From: Terfezia claveryi
Lineage: Eukaryota > Ascomycota > Pezizomycetes > Pezizales > Pezizaceae
DNA length: 33,299 nucleotides
Direction of reading: 5' to 3'
Assembly (NCBI GenBank): GCA_015179025.1
Contig: WHUX01000396.1
Span: forward strand, 1-33,299
Shown here: piece after piece, positions 9,681 through 18,860 of the stretch
Layout: every line of letters begins with the position of its first letter
Numbering within the stretch: position 1 is the first letter of the stretch
Made by a program: the position numbers and the translations under genes
Notes under the pieces: model-generated
Databases searched by the model: none
Told to the model about the DNA's origin: nothing
The model's input: only the letters and a program-made list of their open reading frames with translations

Positions 9681-10517
9681 CCCTGGCAGTAGTAGCAGCA
9701 GTTTGGACTGCTGCTGGCTCCTGCTGGAGCTGTCTGAGCCTGAAATTTCTTTGTGGGGTATTAGATTCATCAGGTTTAGGGTCATCCTCAACTGTGGCTT
9801 TGTACCTTTCAGCCTCAAAGACTGCATTTAAGCCTTCTCTGTCATGCCAGACAGGCCTGGTGCCATCAACCTCTTGCACCTGTCTTGGTGGGAGGTTGGT
9901 TGTAGTGATTTGGAGAGGAGGGAGTCTCCTTCTCTTTTGGATGGTATTGGGAGATTGTCTCCCAAAGATTGGTAGAGATACTGGTCTCCCAGTGGCTCCT
10001 CTAATCCTGAGCTATTGTGGAAAAGGCATGGTTAGTGTTGGAGAATGTGGGGGAGGAGTTCTCTTGAAAGTTTGTATTGGGACAGAGAGGTGATTGCTTA
10101 CTACTGGATGTTGTAGTAAAGAAGCTATATGGTGAGAAGACTGTCCAGTAGAGGAGGATCTAGAGGGACTATATACTCCTCTGGATAGTACATCTGCTAT
10201 GTAATTATCCTTGCCCTGAATGTATTCTAGGGTTAGGTCAAACTGACTCATAGTCTCTTGCCACCTTCTCTTCATCTGACTTTCAGGGATACTATCTATA
10301 AATGTGACTAAGGGTTTGTGATCTGTTTGGATGATCACTTTATAACCCTGTAGTTCAGGCCTGAAATACCTCAGTGAGTCAACAATTGCTAATAATTCCT
10401 TATCAGTTGTTGTGTAATTCATTTGTCTATCATTTAATTTCCTAGAGTGAAATTTGGCTCGCCTGATAACACCATTCTCTATTTGGCCAATCCATCCTAA
10501 GATCTCTATATTACTGG
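9681..10517 (-). pseudogene. pol: D Pol: RNase H C-terminal part and linker
   Basis: RNase H removes the RNA strand after reverse transcription. Reading leftwards from the B insertion: NIEILGWIGQ, RAKFHSRKLNDRQMNY, the acidic motif TTDKELLAIVDSLRYF, IIQTDHKPLVTF and the closing EYIQGKDNYIADVLSRG near 10160. The frame is the same as in the RT part right of B. After ADVLSRG a Ser/Thr/Pro-rich linker of roughly 150 residues (10150-9681) leads to the zinc-knuckle cassette; a segment with DGTRPVWHDREGLNAVF near 9870 may be structured. Few stops occur here, and no indels are evident. Confidence 0.88.
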
Positions 10518-11108
10518 TGTGACGACGGCTCTGGGAACAAGGCGACCAAGGGGTACGCCGGGGCAAGGGCAAGGCTAGGGTAACACACACGTAGGAACGC
10601 TACGTGTGTGACTAGGGGAAAGGCTAGGACGGGGGCAAGGGCGAGGGCGAGAGAGGCACATGGGAGTAGTAGGAGGCAGCAGGGCTGCAGAGACAAGGCG
10701 AGGCAAGGCAAGGCAAGGCAAGACAAGGAGGTGCACAAGGGAGATGCACCAACGTGGAGAGAAGCAAGGCCCTGAATTAGGTATACAAGACGTTGGATAG
10801 GGATCCAACGACAGTACGAGGGACAGGGGCTATATATACATAATTCCGGGCTAGGGCAATGGAAGGAATCAGCTTCCCTTATCTCGGAAGCTAAGCAAGG
10901 TAACAATAACCCATCACCTGCGATCGCAGGTGATGATAAAGGCAACAATGTCAATAACCCATCACCTGCGTCGCAGGTGATGCCGAGGGCAACAATAACA
11001 ATAACCCATCAACGATACTCGAACAAGCCTGTTCGAGTGTCAAAACAGCACGACACTCGAACAAGCCTGTTCGAGTGTCAAATCAAGGCTAAGAACACGG
11101 TTGTGACA
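10518..11108 (-). repeat. Element B 3' LTR
   Basis: 591 bp, minus strand TGTCACAACC to CGTCGTCACA. Minus-strand TATA box at 10831-10838, then a CGTTGGATC/GATCCAACG hairpin at 10791-10810, about 28 nt downstream, so the transcript should start close to it. The first 200 bp in transcription direction contain four hairpins, listed separately. Hydrophobic ORFs read from it are chance frames. Confidence 0.95.
10912..11079. repeat. Four palindromes in the U3 start of the B LTR
   Basis: 10912-10935 is a perfect 24-bp palindrome with half-site CATCACCTGCGA. 10960-10982 is the same with a one-base centre. 11014-11041 and 11052-11079 are 12-bp stems (GACACTCGAACA) with loop AGCC. The right LTR has all four, somewhat eroded, at about 18664-18831. 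A fifth, with half-site ATCACCTGC, stands at about 11239-11259 outside the LTR. They could be cruciforms or dimer-binding sites near the promoter; function is inferred. Confidence 0.9.
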
Positions 11109-11310
11109 CTATCCCCCCTTTAGGCTGGAGCTCCAGTGACTAGTAGGCTTGGGCACAACAACCGGCAAAATTGACACAGGAAACAACAACAACAAAGGCA
11201 ACAACAAGGACTCCAACTCCAAACAACAACAAAGACCCATCACCTGCATCGCAGGTGATAACAGAGACAACAACAACAAGGACAAGAACCCCAACTCAAA
11301 CATGGGCAGA
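11109..11310 (-). other. B 3' untranslated segment with polypurine tract
   Basis: Next to the LTR, the minus strand reads CCTAAAGGGGGGATAG (11109-11124), the polypurine tract that primes plus-strand DNA. C has CCTAAAGGGGGAATAG in the same place. Upstream is a CAA-rich tract (plus-strand AACAACAAC) and one CACCTGC/GCAGGTG palindrome. No coding sequence. Confidence 0.85.
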
Positions 11311-12203
11311 TCACTCAACCGGACGGGGCTTCCTCGAGTATCGCTGATAGAACAGGGAGACTAGATCCTGAGCATTTTCCAGGTCCTCAGCGGGTTGCCA
11401 GGTAGCCTCCTCGTCCCCCACCCATTTAACCTTGTACTGCAGATGCCTATACCTCTTTCGCGAGTCCAGCACTTCCTCCACCTCCCATTCCTCTTCACCT
11501 TCGATAACCACTGGAGAGGGTGGGGGGTGTTTCTGCCCTAGGAGGGGATCGTCAGCTGCTGGCTCAATTTCCGATACGTGTACAACTGGGTGGTGTTTGA
11601 TGTCCTTGGGGAACCTCAATCGATAGGCATGAGTGCCCACAGCGGCCACCACCTCGAATGGACCCAGGAACTTATGGTCGAGCTTGCGAGATGGCCGTTC
11701 CGTCCGGAAGTGCCTGCTGGAGAGCCACACCTTATCTCCTAACTGATACCTGGGGGCTGGCAACCGTGATCCATTGGCATACTCCGCTTGCTTAGCTTGA
11801 GCATATACCAGTTCGGCTCTTAGAGTGGAGTGCAACTCAGCAATCTCCGTGGCGAACTCCTTAGCTGGGGTGTTCTCCCTAGCCTTGTGCAGAGGTGCTA
11901 GAGAGTCCATGAAACGAGGGTGCTAGCCATAATTGGCCAGGAACGGGGAGGTTTTTAGAGACTTCGAGAAATAGTTGTTAGCGGCGAACTCACAGGTTGC
12001 CAGCAGCGAAACCCAGTTGTTTTGCTGGTAATTGATGTATGCTCTCAGGTACTACTCCATGATTGCATTCATTCGCTCGGACTGACCATCTGTTTGGGGG
12101 TGATACACCATGGAGAGGTGTACGTTGATTCCCAGAAGCTCGCAGAATACCTTCCAGAAGTCCGAGACGAATTGGGGGCCGCGGTCCGAGACGACAGACT
12201 TGG
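11311..12203 (-). pseudogene. pol: B Pol 3' part: integrase core end, GPY/F module, chromodomain
   Basis: Starts right of the E insertion point at the second catalytic Asp (SDRGPQF) and continues with [13 protein letters not shown], which keeps the catalytic Glu. The GPY/F-type module HKFLGPFEVVAAVGTHAY follows, then the chromodomain EWEVEEVLDSRKRYRHL, QYKVKWVGDEEATWQPAEDL, ending ..SRKPRPVE at 11311. In-frame stops near 12050 and 11925 break the first half; the last 199 codons are open. Closely parallels the C integrase. Confidence 0.92.
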
Positions 12204-12275
12204 TGTAAAGTGTTGTATAGGGGACTGGACAATCAGATTAGATTAGATAAGGATCTAATCTAATCAAATAATCTC
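12204..12275 (-). repeat. Element E 3' LTR remnant
   Basis: Only the terminal 72 bp, including the GATTAGATTAGAT hairpin (12236-12265). The junction to gag sequence at about 12275 lies in ATCTCAT, where both partners share a few bases (ATCTC or TCA), as in a microhomology deletion. Confidence 0.85.
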
Positions 12276-12842
12276 ATAGCTTTCTACAGGTTCTGTTATT
12301 GGAGGCACTATTTCTGGAGTTTCCAGATCATAATGGTTACCCATAAGCATATACTGTATCAGGAAAGGCCAGTTTAATGCTAGCTATGGAACTCCTTTAC
12401 ATGGGTTATAGGTAGGGTAAGGCCATACTGCCTTTGAGGCAGATGAGAGTTGAAAGTCCATTTGAACTGACTTGTCAAATTGTTCTTTCTGTTGAAAAAT
12501 CATGAACTTTTCTGCTGCTTCAGCTAATAGTTCCTTTTTCCTTTTTGACAACATGTTGTTTATTGTTAGGTATATAAATACCTGTAATATCCTTTGGTAC
12601 CATGATGACTCATTTTTGTCCCAAAAGGCTTTTGTTGCAGGAGGTGTTAAAATCCTTACTTCAGGCATTAATGAATTAGGCCCAATGACTATTTCCCTTG
12701 TTTCTATTTCTTTTTCTGGAATGTCTTTCCCAGCTGGAACTTTCTTTTTAGGGGTATTGACTAACTTAGCCTTGAGTGCTTCTAGCTCCTTACTTGTCAT
12801 TGCCTTTCTCCTGCCTTTCCTAGCTCTTCCTCCACCTTCCAT
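12276..12842 (-). pseudogene. gag: Gag N-terminal fragment of element E
   Basis: Open frame from ATG at 12842 to TAG at 12384. The start MEGGGRARKGRRKA is strongly basic, then a helical segment (SKELEALKAKLVNTPKKKV) and a region with SWYQRILQVFIYLTINN and KRKKELLAEAAEKF. The frame continues past the stop (Trp in D) to the deletion junction. D has the same protein at 28983-28430. I assign it to Gag from position and strand; sequence similarity to capsid is not evident in this part. Confidence 0.7.
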
Positions 12843-12873
12843 TACACTAGTACTTTTTTGTTTAGGAGTCTCT

Positions 12874-13356
12874 ATGTCTATCAGATATTATACCACTGAT
12901 TCCTTAGACTCTGTTTCTTCTATTCCTGCTTTCTTTAAGGTGGATCCTGATGAAGAAGGATCTACTTCTTATCAGCTTCCTTCTTATCCTCTTTCTGTTG
13001 CTTCTGATACCAAGGTTGACTATGGTAAGGGAGAGAGGAGGTTAAAGGGTAAAAGGGTTACTTTTGTTGATGAGATTGTTGTGGGAGCAGGGTTTCCTTT
13101 AAATGCTGGAAAGAAGGTTGAGTGGAAAGATAGGGGTTGGACTGCTAGGTACTTGTGTTCTTTTTAGAGGGAGAGGTACAGAAACTTTCCTTGTTCTGCT
13201 TACTGGGAGAATTCCCAGTTTTTCTTTAGGCTAGGTAGAGAGTGGGGCTGGGATACTCTCTGGAGTTTGGATGTTGATAGGACTTGTTCCTATAATCCAC
13301 ACCCTTATTGGACTTCTGAGGCAGTTTCCAGGTCTCAGAGTTTCCAAATTAGGTAG
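12874..13356 (+). pseudogene. Antisense ORF of E, unknown protein (one nonsense codon)
   Basis: Runs opposite to the retrotransposon, between gag and the 5' LTR. ATG at 12874, stop TAG at 13354-13356; one internal TAG at 13165 where the D copy has TGG (Trp). The 160-residue product starts MSIRYYTTDSL, has an acidic/Ser-rich N-terminal part, a basic stretch (KGERRLKGKRVTF), then VGAGFPLNAGKKVEWKDR and an aromatic-rich C-terminal part (RERYRNFPCSAYW, GREWGWDTLWSLD, YNPHPYW). This composition is not that of a chance frame. No signal peptide or membrane segment. The D copy (29023-29505) has the same length with no indels. Function not recognised. Confidence 0.6.
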
Positions 13357-13642
13357 TTTTTGTTTTCTTTTGTATTTGCTAGTTAAATACAATTATTGTT
13401 GCCCTCTTATGTTGTTTGCTACTGATTGTAGGCTTTTACTGTTGCTATTTGTTGAATAGTCTTACTGTTGCTATTTGGGGAATAGTCTTACTGCTGACTG
13501 TCAGACTTTGTGCTACTATGCTTTGTGCTGTAGGCTTATACTGGCTCTAGTTTCTACTCTTGTTAGTAGAAACTTTGTTGATTAGGTAAGGTTGATCAGG
13601 CCTTCCTAGTTAGGTAAGAATCAAGTTCTTAGGTTAAAAAAA
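13357..13642 (-). other. E leader between 5' LTR and antisense ORF
   Basis: T-rich on the plus strand, with repeated CTTACTGTTGCTATTTG. On the minus strand the LTR is followed by TTTTTTTAACC, with no evident tRNA-complementary primer site. No coding signal. D carries the same region at 29506-29790. Confidence 0.6.
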
Positions 13643-14277
13643 TGTAAAGTGTTATATGGGGGACTGGACAATCAGATTAGATTAGATAAGGATCCAATCT
13701 AATCAGATAATCTCAGGCTAGTAATGTATACTACAAAGTAGATTACTAATAGTGTATTGTTTATTCTCACTATTAAAGTTATTACCAGTAGCATAAGATT
13801 ACTGTAATAGGTAAAGTAGTATAGGAGTGCCAAAGGCACTTAGAAATTAACCAGTGGAACTTCTATATTATTGTACTCTAACTATGTTCTGAGTTCTCAC
13901 TATCTGTCCAACTGAAGGGAAATTCAGGGGACTATATGTGTTTCCAACGGGGCAGTGCTGGGGCAGTGCTGGGTAGTGCACCATCATCTAACCCTTACAT
14001 GTGATAAAGATCAGCATCATCTAATCTCTAGATAGTACTTCCAAATACTATCTAGTACAAAATAGGTTAAGTCTTAACTTTGACTTATACATGTGAAAGC
14101 ATGTGAAAGCATGTGAAAGCATGTGAAAGCATGTGAAAGCATGTGAAATATTAGCAAGGCAGACAGCACACAGAATGTTGTGTGTTTTGAGATGCTTGCT
14201 GAGTAAGAAAATACATAAGAAATATATTTGTGAGGGAGAGGGTTAGTCATGGGGTATGAGTAAGCCACTTCCTTACA
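13643..14277 (-). repeat. Element E 5' LTR
   Basis: 635 bp from TGTAAAGTG to CTTCCTTACA on the plus strand. Contains the terminal hairpin (13675-13704) and the 10-bp array ATGTGAAAGC, five full units and a partial one, at 14091-14148. It is the complete reference copy of the D-family LTR in this window. Confidence 0.92.
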
Positions 14278-17131
14278 CTTGGGGAGACCATGGTAGCGGA
14301 ATACATGGTTGAGGTAGAGGCCGGCGAGGTCCCGGGCAGAATAGGTATCATGGCAAGGTATAACATGCCTCATTTTGGTCAATCGGTCTACTACCATAAG
14401 AATAGCGTTAAATCCCGAATCCTCCAGCAACCCAGTCACAAAGTCCATGTTTAGGTGTTGCCAAGGTTGGTCTGGGATCTCCAGGGGCTTTAGGGTCCCA
14501 TAAGGAGCATGACGGGTAGGCTTAGCATGCTTGCAAACATGGCAGTTCCGTATGTACCGCTCCACCTCCTTCCATTGGTCAAACCATGTATATTGCCTAG
14601 CTAGCAGCTCCAACGTTTTAGCTACCCCAGGATGACCCGCAGCCAGGGTATCATAGTGTTCCTTGATCAGCTGCATCCGCAGCTCCCCTTCAGGTATATA
14701 GAGCCGATCTAGGTGGTATAGGAGGCCGTCCTGAGTGGTGCACTCGGCTAGGGAAATCTTGGTGTGACGGTGCTGTCCAGACTCCACTGCGGCGATTATA
14801 TCCTTAACCAGGTCATCCTCCGCATATGCCCGTCGTATCCACAGAAGGATATCTACTCTGGGGTTCGCATCAGTATCAGCATCAGCCACAGCAGGGCTAT
14901 TGGCTGCCAGATCGAGATTATCAGGTTTCAGTACCTCCTGATTTTGTACTTCAGCCTTTCATCCCCCCCTTTAGGGAGGTCTCCTGATCTCCTGGTCAGT
15001 GCATCCGGCTTTCCCCCAGCTTTTCCAGGCCGATTCTTGATCTTGAAGTTGAATCGAGATAAGAACTCCGACCACCTAGCCTGCCATCGGTTCAGCAGCT
15101 TAGTGGTGGTGAAGTACTCAAGATTCTTATGATCGGATAGCACCTCGATGATCCCCTTGGCTGACTCCAGGTAAGGTCTCCATTCCTCAAAAGCTCAGAC
15201 AATGGCCATTAATTCCTTATCATAGATCTCGTAATTACACTCCGACGGGGAGTGCTTTTTGGAGAAATAGGCCACTGGCTGGAGTACTCCATTGACATAC
15301 TGGGACAGGATTCCGGCAGAGACATAGTCGGAGGCATCCGTTTCCACGATACACTCGCTATCGGGATCAAAGTGGGCCAGTATGGGTGCTGAGCAGAAGG
15401 CTTCCTTGAGGTTCTGGAAGGCGGATTGGGCTTCTGGACTCCAGTGGAATCACCGGTCTTTTTTGGTCAGGGCTGTGATAGGGGCTACGATCTTGGAATA
15501 TCCCAGAATGAACCGTCGGTAGAAGTTGGCGAATCCCAGGAAGGCCTGAACATCCTTGAGATTTGCTGGGATTTCCCATTCCTGAATGGCGGTAACCTTG
15601 GCGGGGTCCATTCTAATACCTTCCGTGGTAATGATCAACCCTAGATACTTAACCTCCTGCACATGGAATTCACATTTCTTGGGCTTGAGGTACAACCCAG
15701 CTTGCTCCAGCTTCTCTAATACCTGCCGGACATGAATCTTGTGCTCTGCTAGGGTATCTGAATAAATCAAGATATCATTAAGGTAGGCCGTGCAGAACAC
15801 ATCCAGAAAGTCCCGTAAGGTGTCATTGATGAAGTGCTGGAAGGAGGCAGGGGTATTGGTTAGGCCAAAGGGCATGACGTTGTACTCGAAGTGGCCGTAA
15901 CATGTTCGGAAGGCCGTTTTCCACTCCTCCCCTTCGGCGATCCGTACCAGGTTGTACGCCCCTCGCAAGTCTAATTTGGTGAACCATTTTGCCTTGGAAA
16001 GCCTGGCTAATGTCTCCTGGATCAGAGGTAGGGGGTACCTGTTTTTGACCATTATCTCATTTAGGCCCCGGTAATCGACACACAACTAGAGAGAGCCGTC
16101 TGATTTCTTTACGAACAGCACTGGGGCACCCACTGGTGAGGAGCTATGGTGAATGAAGCTCTTGTTGAGGTTTTCCTCCAAGTATTTCTTCAAAGCTTCC
16201 AGCTCTAACCGGGACATTCCGTAGAGGGGCCCATAAGGGGGGGTCTTACCCTCTATCAGCGGAATAGTGTAGTCATATGGCCGGTGGGGTGCGAGCTTTT
16301 CTGCGGCCTTCTCCCAGAACAGGTCGATGAATTCGTGGTATTCGTCTGGAACCATAGACTTCCACTCCTCCTTAGACCTCGTCTTGTCAATCTCCAGGTT
16401 TACCTCATGTATGGACAGGGCGTGAGCCTTCAGCTTGTGCCTCCTGGTGAGGTAAGCGAAAGCCCCTGCTCTGATAAAGCTAATATTCAGAGCTTTTGGA
16501 GGCAGTACAATAGGGGGAATTGGGGAAACAGGGGGATTGGCATTGAGGTGCGCATGCCGAGGTACTAACTGGGTCGGGTGGGTTATCGGGGGTGGCAAGG
16601 CACACAGCCCAGTAGTGGTGGCCTTTGGATTTCCGCAGTGTTTTTAGCAATACTGGCTATTGAACTGCAGGGTGTACAAGCCAAAGCTGACCGATACATC
16701 ATGCATTCTGAGCCAGGGGATTCCGAGGACAATTGGGTATTTTAGCTTAGTGATGAACATGGGGAGGTTGGCCTCGGAGTGATCCCCCACCAGGGCAGAC
16801 AAGCACGCAATATCGGTGATATCCCCAGAGGAGATGGGTCGACCGTCAATGACATCCAGGATACGGGGGGTTTTGAGCTTGGACGTGGGTATAGAGAATT
16901 TACTGACAAAGGCTTGGTCAATGAATGCAATTCCTGAAGCTCCGCAATCTATAAGTGCTGATGTATTGATTGTTATATCATTGATTCTGAGGGAGATAGA
17001 TACAACAAAATGCTCGCTGAACAAGTGAGATTCATCAACAGCGGAAAAAACAGAAAATGCAGACAAAGACAAATGGCCTGGGGCAGGTCCCTTGCTAGTG
17101 TCAGTAACTAGGCAAGGGACAGGGCTTTTCC
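14278..17131 (-). pseudogene. pol: B Pol 5' part: protease, RT, RNase H, integrase N-terminus
   Basis: Order on the minus strand: protease with LIDCGASGIAFID near 16950, RT with [26 protein letters not shown] and [11 protein letters not shown] (the YLDD box reads YLND here, one G-to-A step), RNase H pieces, then the integrase zinc region (GHPGVAKTLELL, RNCHVCKHAK) and first catalytic Asp in MDFVTGL. Stops at 16644 and next to 16086, a deletion near 15450 after LTKKDR and a one-base loss near 14930 break the frame. The last codon before E is in FRYHGLPK. Pol is in the -1 frame relative to gag and has no ATG of its own. Confidence 0.92.
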
Positions 17132-17132
17132 C
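17087..17132 (-). promoter_or_regulatory. -1 ribosomal frameshift signal of element B
   Basis: On the minus strand G GGA AAA (17126-17132) is in gag phase. After a 5-nt spacer comes a 13-bp stem with one bulged C (arms 17107-17120 and 17087-17099, loop TACTGAC). The gag TAG (17108-17110) is inside the first arm. The -1 frame is open from the heptamer to protease. Heptamer, spacing and stem meet the known requirements of retroviral -1 sites. Confidence 0.82.
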
Positions 17133-18238
17133 GACTCGTCAACCTCCTCGATCCTGGATTTGGAGATGGCATGGATGGCCATCGAGCGGTTTTTTCGAAG
17201 GGGGCACGCTGCAATGAAATGGTCCCCCTTTCCGCATGCAATGCACAAACCCTGAGTGCGGTGACGGTCCCTTTCCTCCTGGGTAAGACGAGGTCCACCT
17301 GCTGATAGGTCTATGAGGGCAGCCCCACCCGCTACTAGGGAGGGGTGTGCAGGCTTGTTAACCGGTGTGGGTTGTTGTTGGGTGCGTGCTATTGGGAAGG
17401 GGGTACAGGGAGTCGAGGTCGGGAGTGTCTTTTGGGGGGCTCTTAGTACCGCTGTCTGCTGTTCCACCCAGCTAGCTTGCTCAATAAGTTCCTCCAGGGT
17501 CTTGGTCGGTGGGCAGTAGACCAGAGCCTTTTTCAGCTCAAAGGTAAGCCCGTCTTTGAACTGGTCGAGCTTGGCTTCGTTATTCCAATTGAGCTCTGCT
17601 GCCAGCCTGGAGAACTCAGCAACATAGGTTGATAGTTCATTGTGCTTTCGCTTGAGGTCTCGCAGGGCCCTGCTGGCGGTTCCTTTAGGATCCGGGTCCC
17701 CGAAGGCTTGGTCTAAGATTGTTATTAGTGCCGGGATATCTACCAGATCAATCCCCGTTGCCTTGACGAAGGGCTGTACCTGGTCCATGGCCTTACCCTC
17801 CAGGAGGCCATAGACGTATGGGAGCTGGTGGTGGACAGTGGGGAACTTCGCCGAGTCCCCAGAGAGTTTTATTTGCACAGAGTTCTTTCATGCTCGTAAC
17901 CGGCCCCAGTCCCCATTAAACTTGGGCGAGGTTGGTAGGTCTTGTGTTTTCTGGTTCTTTGGACCATCGGCCAGGTCCAAGGCACGAGTCAGTCTCTGGA
18001 TAGTTATCCTGTCCTCTGCTGCATCTTCTCGAAGGAGGGTTATTTCGTCTTCGGCTTCTCGGATTTGCTTTTCGGCTTTCTGAAGGTCCGCTCCTTGTTG
18101 TTCGCCAATGGCATAAGTCTCTGTGAATATTTCGATCACAGTTCTTCAGTATGCTGAAAGTTCTGTCGGGTCTGATGGAATCGGAGTCGCCCTCCAGGCT
18201 GCGAATCTATCGGCAGGTAGTGGAATGTTCGCGGACAT
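17108..18238 (-). pseudogene. gag: Gag of element B (two nonsense codons)
   Basis: A single 376-residue frame from ATG at 18238 to TAG at 17108. N-terminus MSANIPLPADRFAAWRATP; a long coiled coil follows (about residues 45-85: QQGADLQKAEKQIREAEDEI, LLRED); then a Retrotrans_gag-like capsid region (LSGDSAKFPTVHHQLPYVYG, FSRLAAELNWNNEAKLDQF); then a Pro/Thr linker and one CCHC knuckle CIACGKGDHFIAAC. Two stops only, near residues 31 (CGA to TGA, by comparison with C) and 117 (TGG to TGA). It is the best preserved Gag in the window. The end overlaps the frameshift cassette. Confidence 0.93.
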
Positions 18239-18269
18239 TGTACCGGTTAGTCTGAAAGATCCAACGTAG
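18239..18269 (-). other. B leader and candidate primer-binding site
   Basis: Directly after the 5' LTR the minus strand reads CTACGTTGGATCTTTCAG. A has CTACATTGGATCCTTTAG and C has CTACGTTGGATCTTTCAG. The TGGATC core could pair with a tRNA ending in GATCCA, at an offset of 6 nt. It also repeats the left arm of the hairpin at the predicted transcript start, so self-priming is an alternative. Confidence 0.5.
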
Positions 18270-18860
18270 TGTGACGACGGCTCTAGGAACAAGGCGACTA
18301 AGGGGTACGCCGGGGCAAGGGCAAGGCTAGGGTAACACACACGTAGGAATGCTATGTATGTGACTAGGGGAAAGGCTAGGACGGGGGCAAGGGCGAGGGC
18401 GAGAGAGGCACACGGGAGTAGTAGGAGGCAGCAGGGCTGCAGAGACAAGGTGAGGTAAGACAAGGCAAGGCAAGGCAAGGAGGTGCACAAGGGAGATGTA
18501 CCAACGTGGAGAGAAGCAAGGCCCTGTATTGGGTATATAAGACGTTAGATAGGGATCCAACGACAGTACGAGGGACAGGGGCTATATATACATAATTCCG
18601 GGCCAGGGCAATGGAAGGAATAAGCTTCCCTTATCTCGGAAGGCAAGCAAGGTAACGATAACCCATCACCTGCGATCGCAGATGATGATAAAGGTAACAA
18701 TATCAATAACCCATCACCTGCGTCGCAGGTGATGCAGAGGGCAACAATAACAATAACCCATCAATGACACTCGAACAAGCCTGTTCGAGTGTCAAAACAG
18801 CACGATACCCGAACAAGCCTGTTCAAGTGTTAAATCAAGGCTAAGAACACAGTTGTGACA
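18270..18860 (-). repeat. Element B 5' LTR
   Basis: 591 bp, the same length as the 3' LTR, with TSD ACTGG on its outer side. Differences to the other LTR are scattered and mostly transitions. Hairpin at 18543-18562 and U3 palindromes at about 18664-18831 correspond to those of the left copy. Confidence 0.95.

Larger units (their letters stand above)
12204..14277 (-). mobile_element. Element E: internally deleted D-family element inserted in B integrase
   Basis: 2074 bp flanked by the TSD CTTGG (12199-12203, 14278-14282). Minus-strand order: complete 5' LTR (14277-13643), leader with antisense ORF, N-terminal part of gag, then a direct jump at about 12275 into the last 72 bp of the 3' LTR. 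The rest of gag, all of pol and most of the 3' LTR are gone. The internal part matches D at about 28430-29790. Its clean TSD shows it landed as a unit; the deletion may have come before or after. Confidence 0.92.
10518..18860 (-). mobile_element. Element B: full-length Ty3/gypsy element inserted in D RNase H
   Basis: Bounded by two 591-bp LTRs and the 5-bp TSD ACTGG (10513-10517, 18861-18865). The internal part holds gag, -1 frameshift signal and pol with chromodomain, itself split by element E at 12204-14277. By eye the two LTRs differ at about 34 positions, around 6%, mostly C/T or G/A transitions. It is the same family as A and C, though the LTR middle differs from theirs. Pol is broken by stops and two or more indels; gag only by two stops. 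Confidence 0.95.

Noticed and set aside
10511..10954. Leu/Pro/Ser-rich ORFs in the B, C and A LTRs
   Set aside because: They read C/T-rich LTR DNA, have no conserved frame between the two LTRs of one element and no known motif.
12502..12873. N-terminal extension of the antisense ORF in E
   Set aside because: This part is the exact reverse of the basic gag frame and reads as hydrophobic low-complexity sequence; the protein-like part begins at about 12874.
14091..14148. Short regular repeats as a CRISPR array
   Set aside because: Units are contiguous with no spacers and lie in a eukaryotic LTR. The 41-bp array at 6586-6730 is rejected for the same reason.
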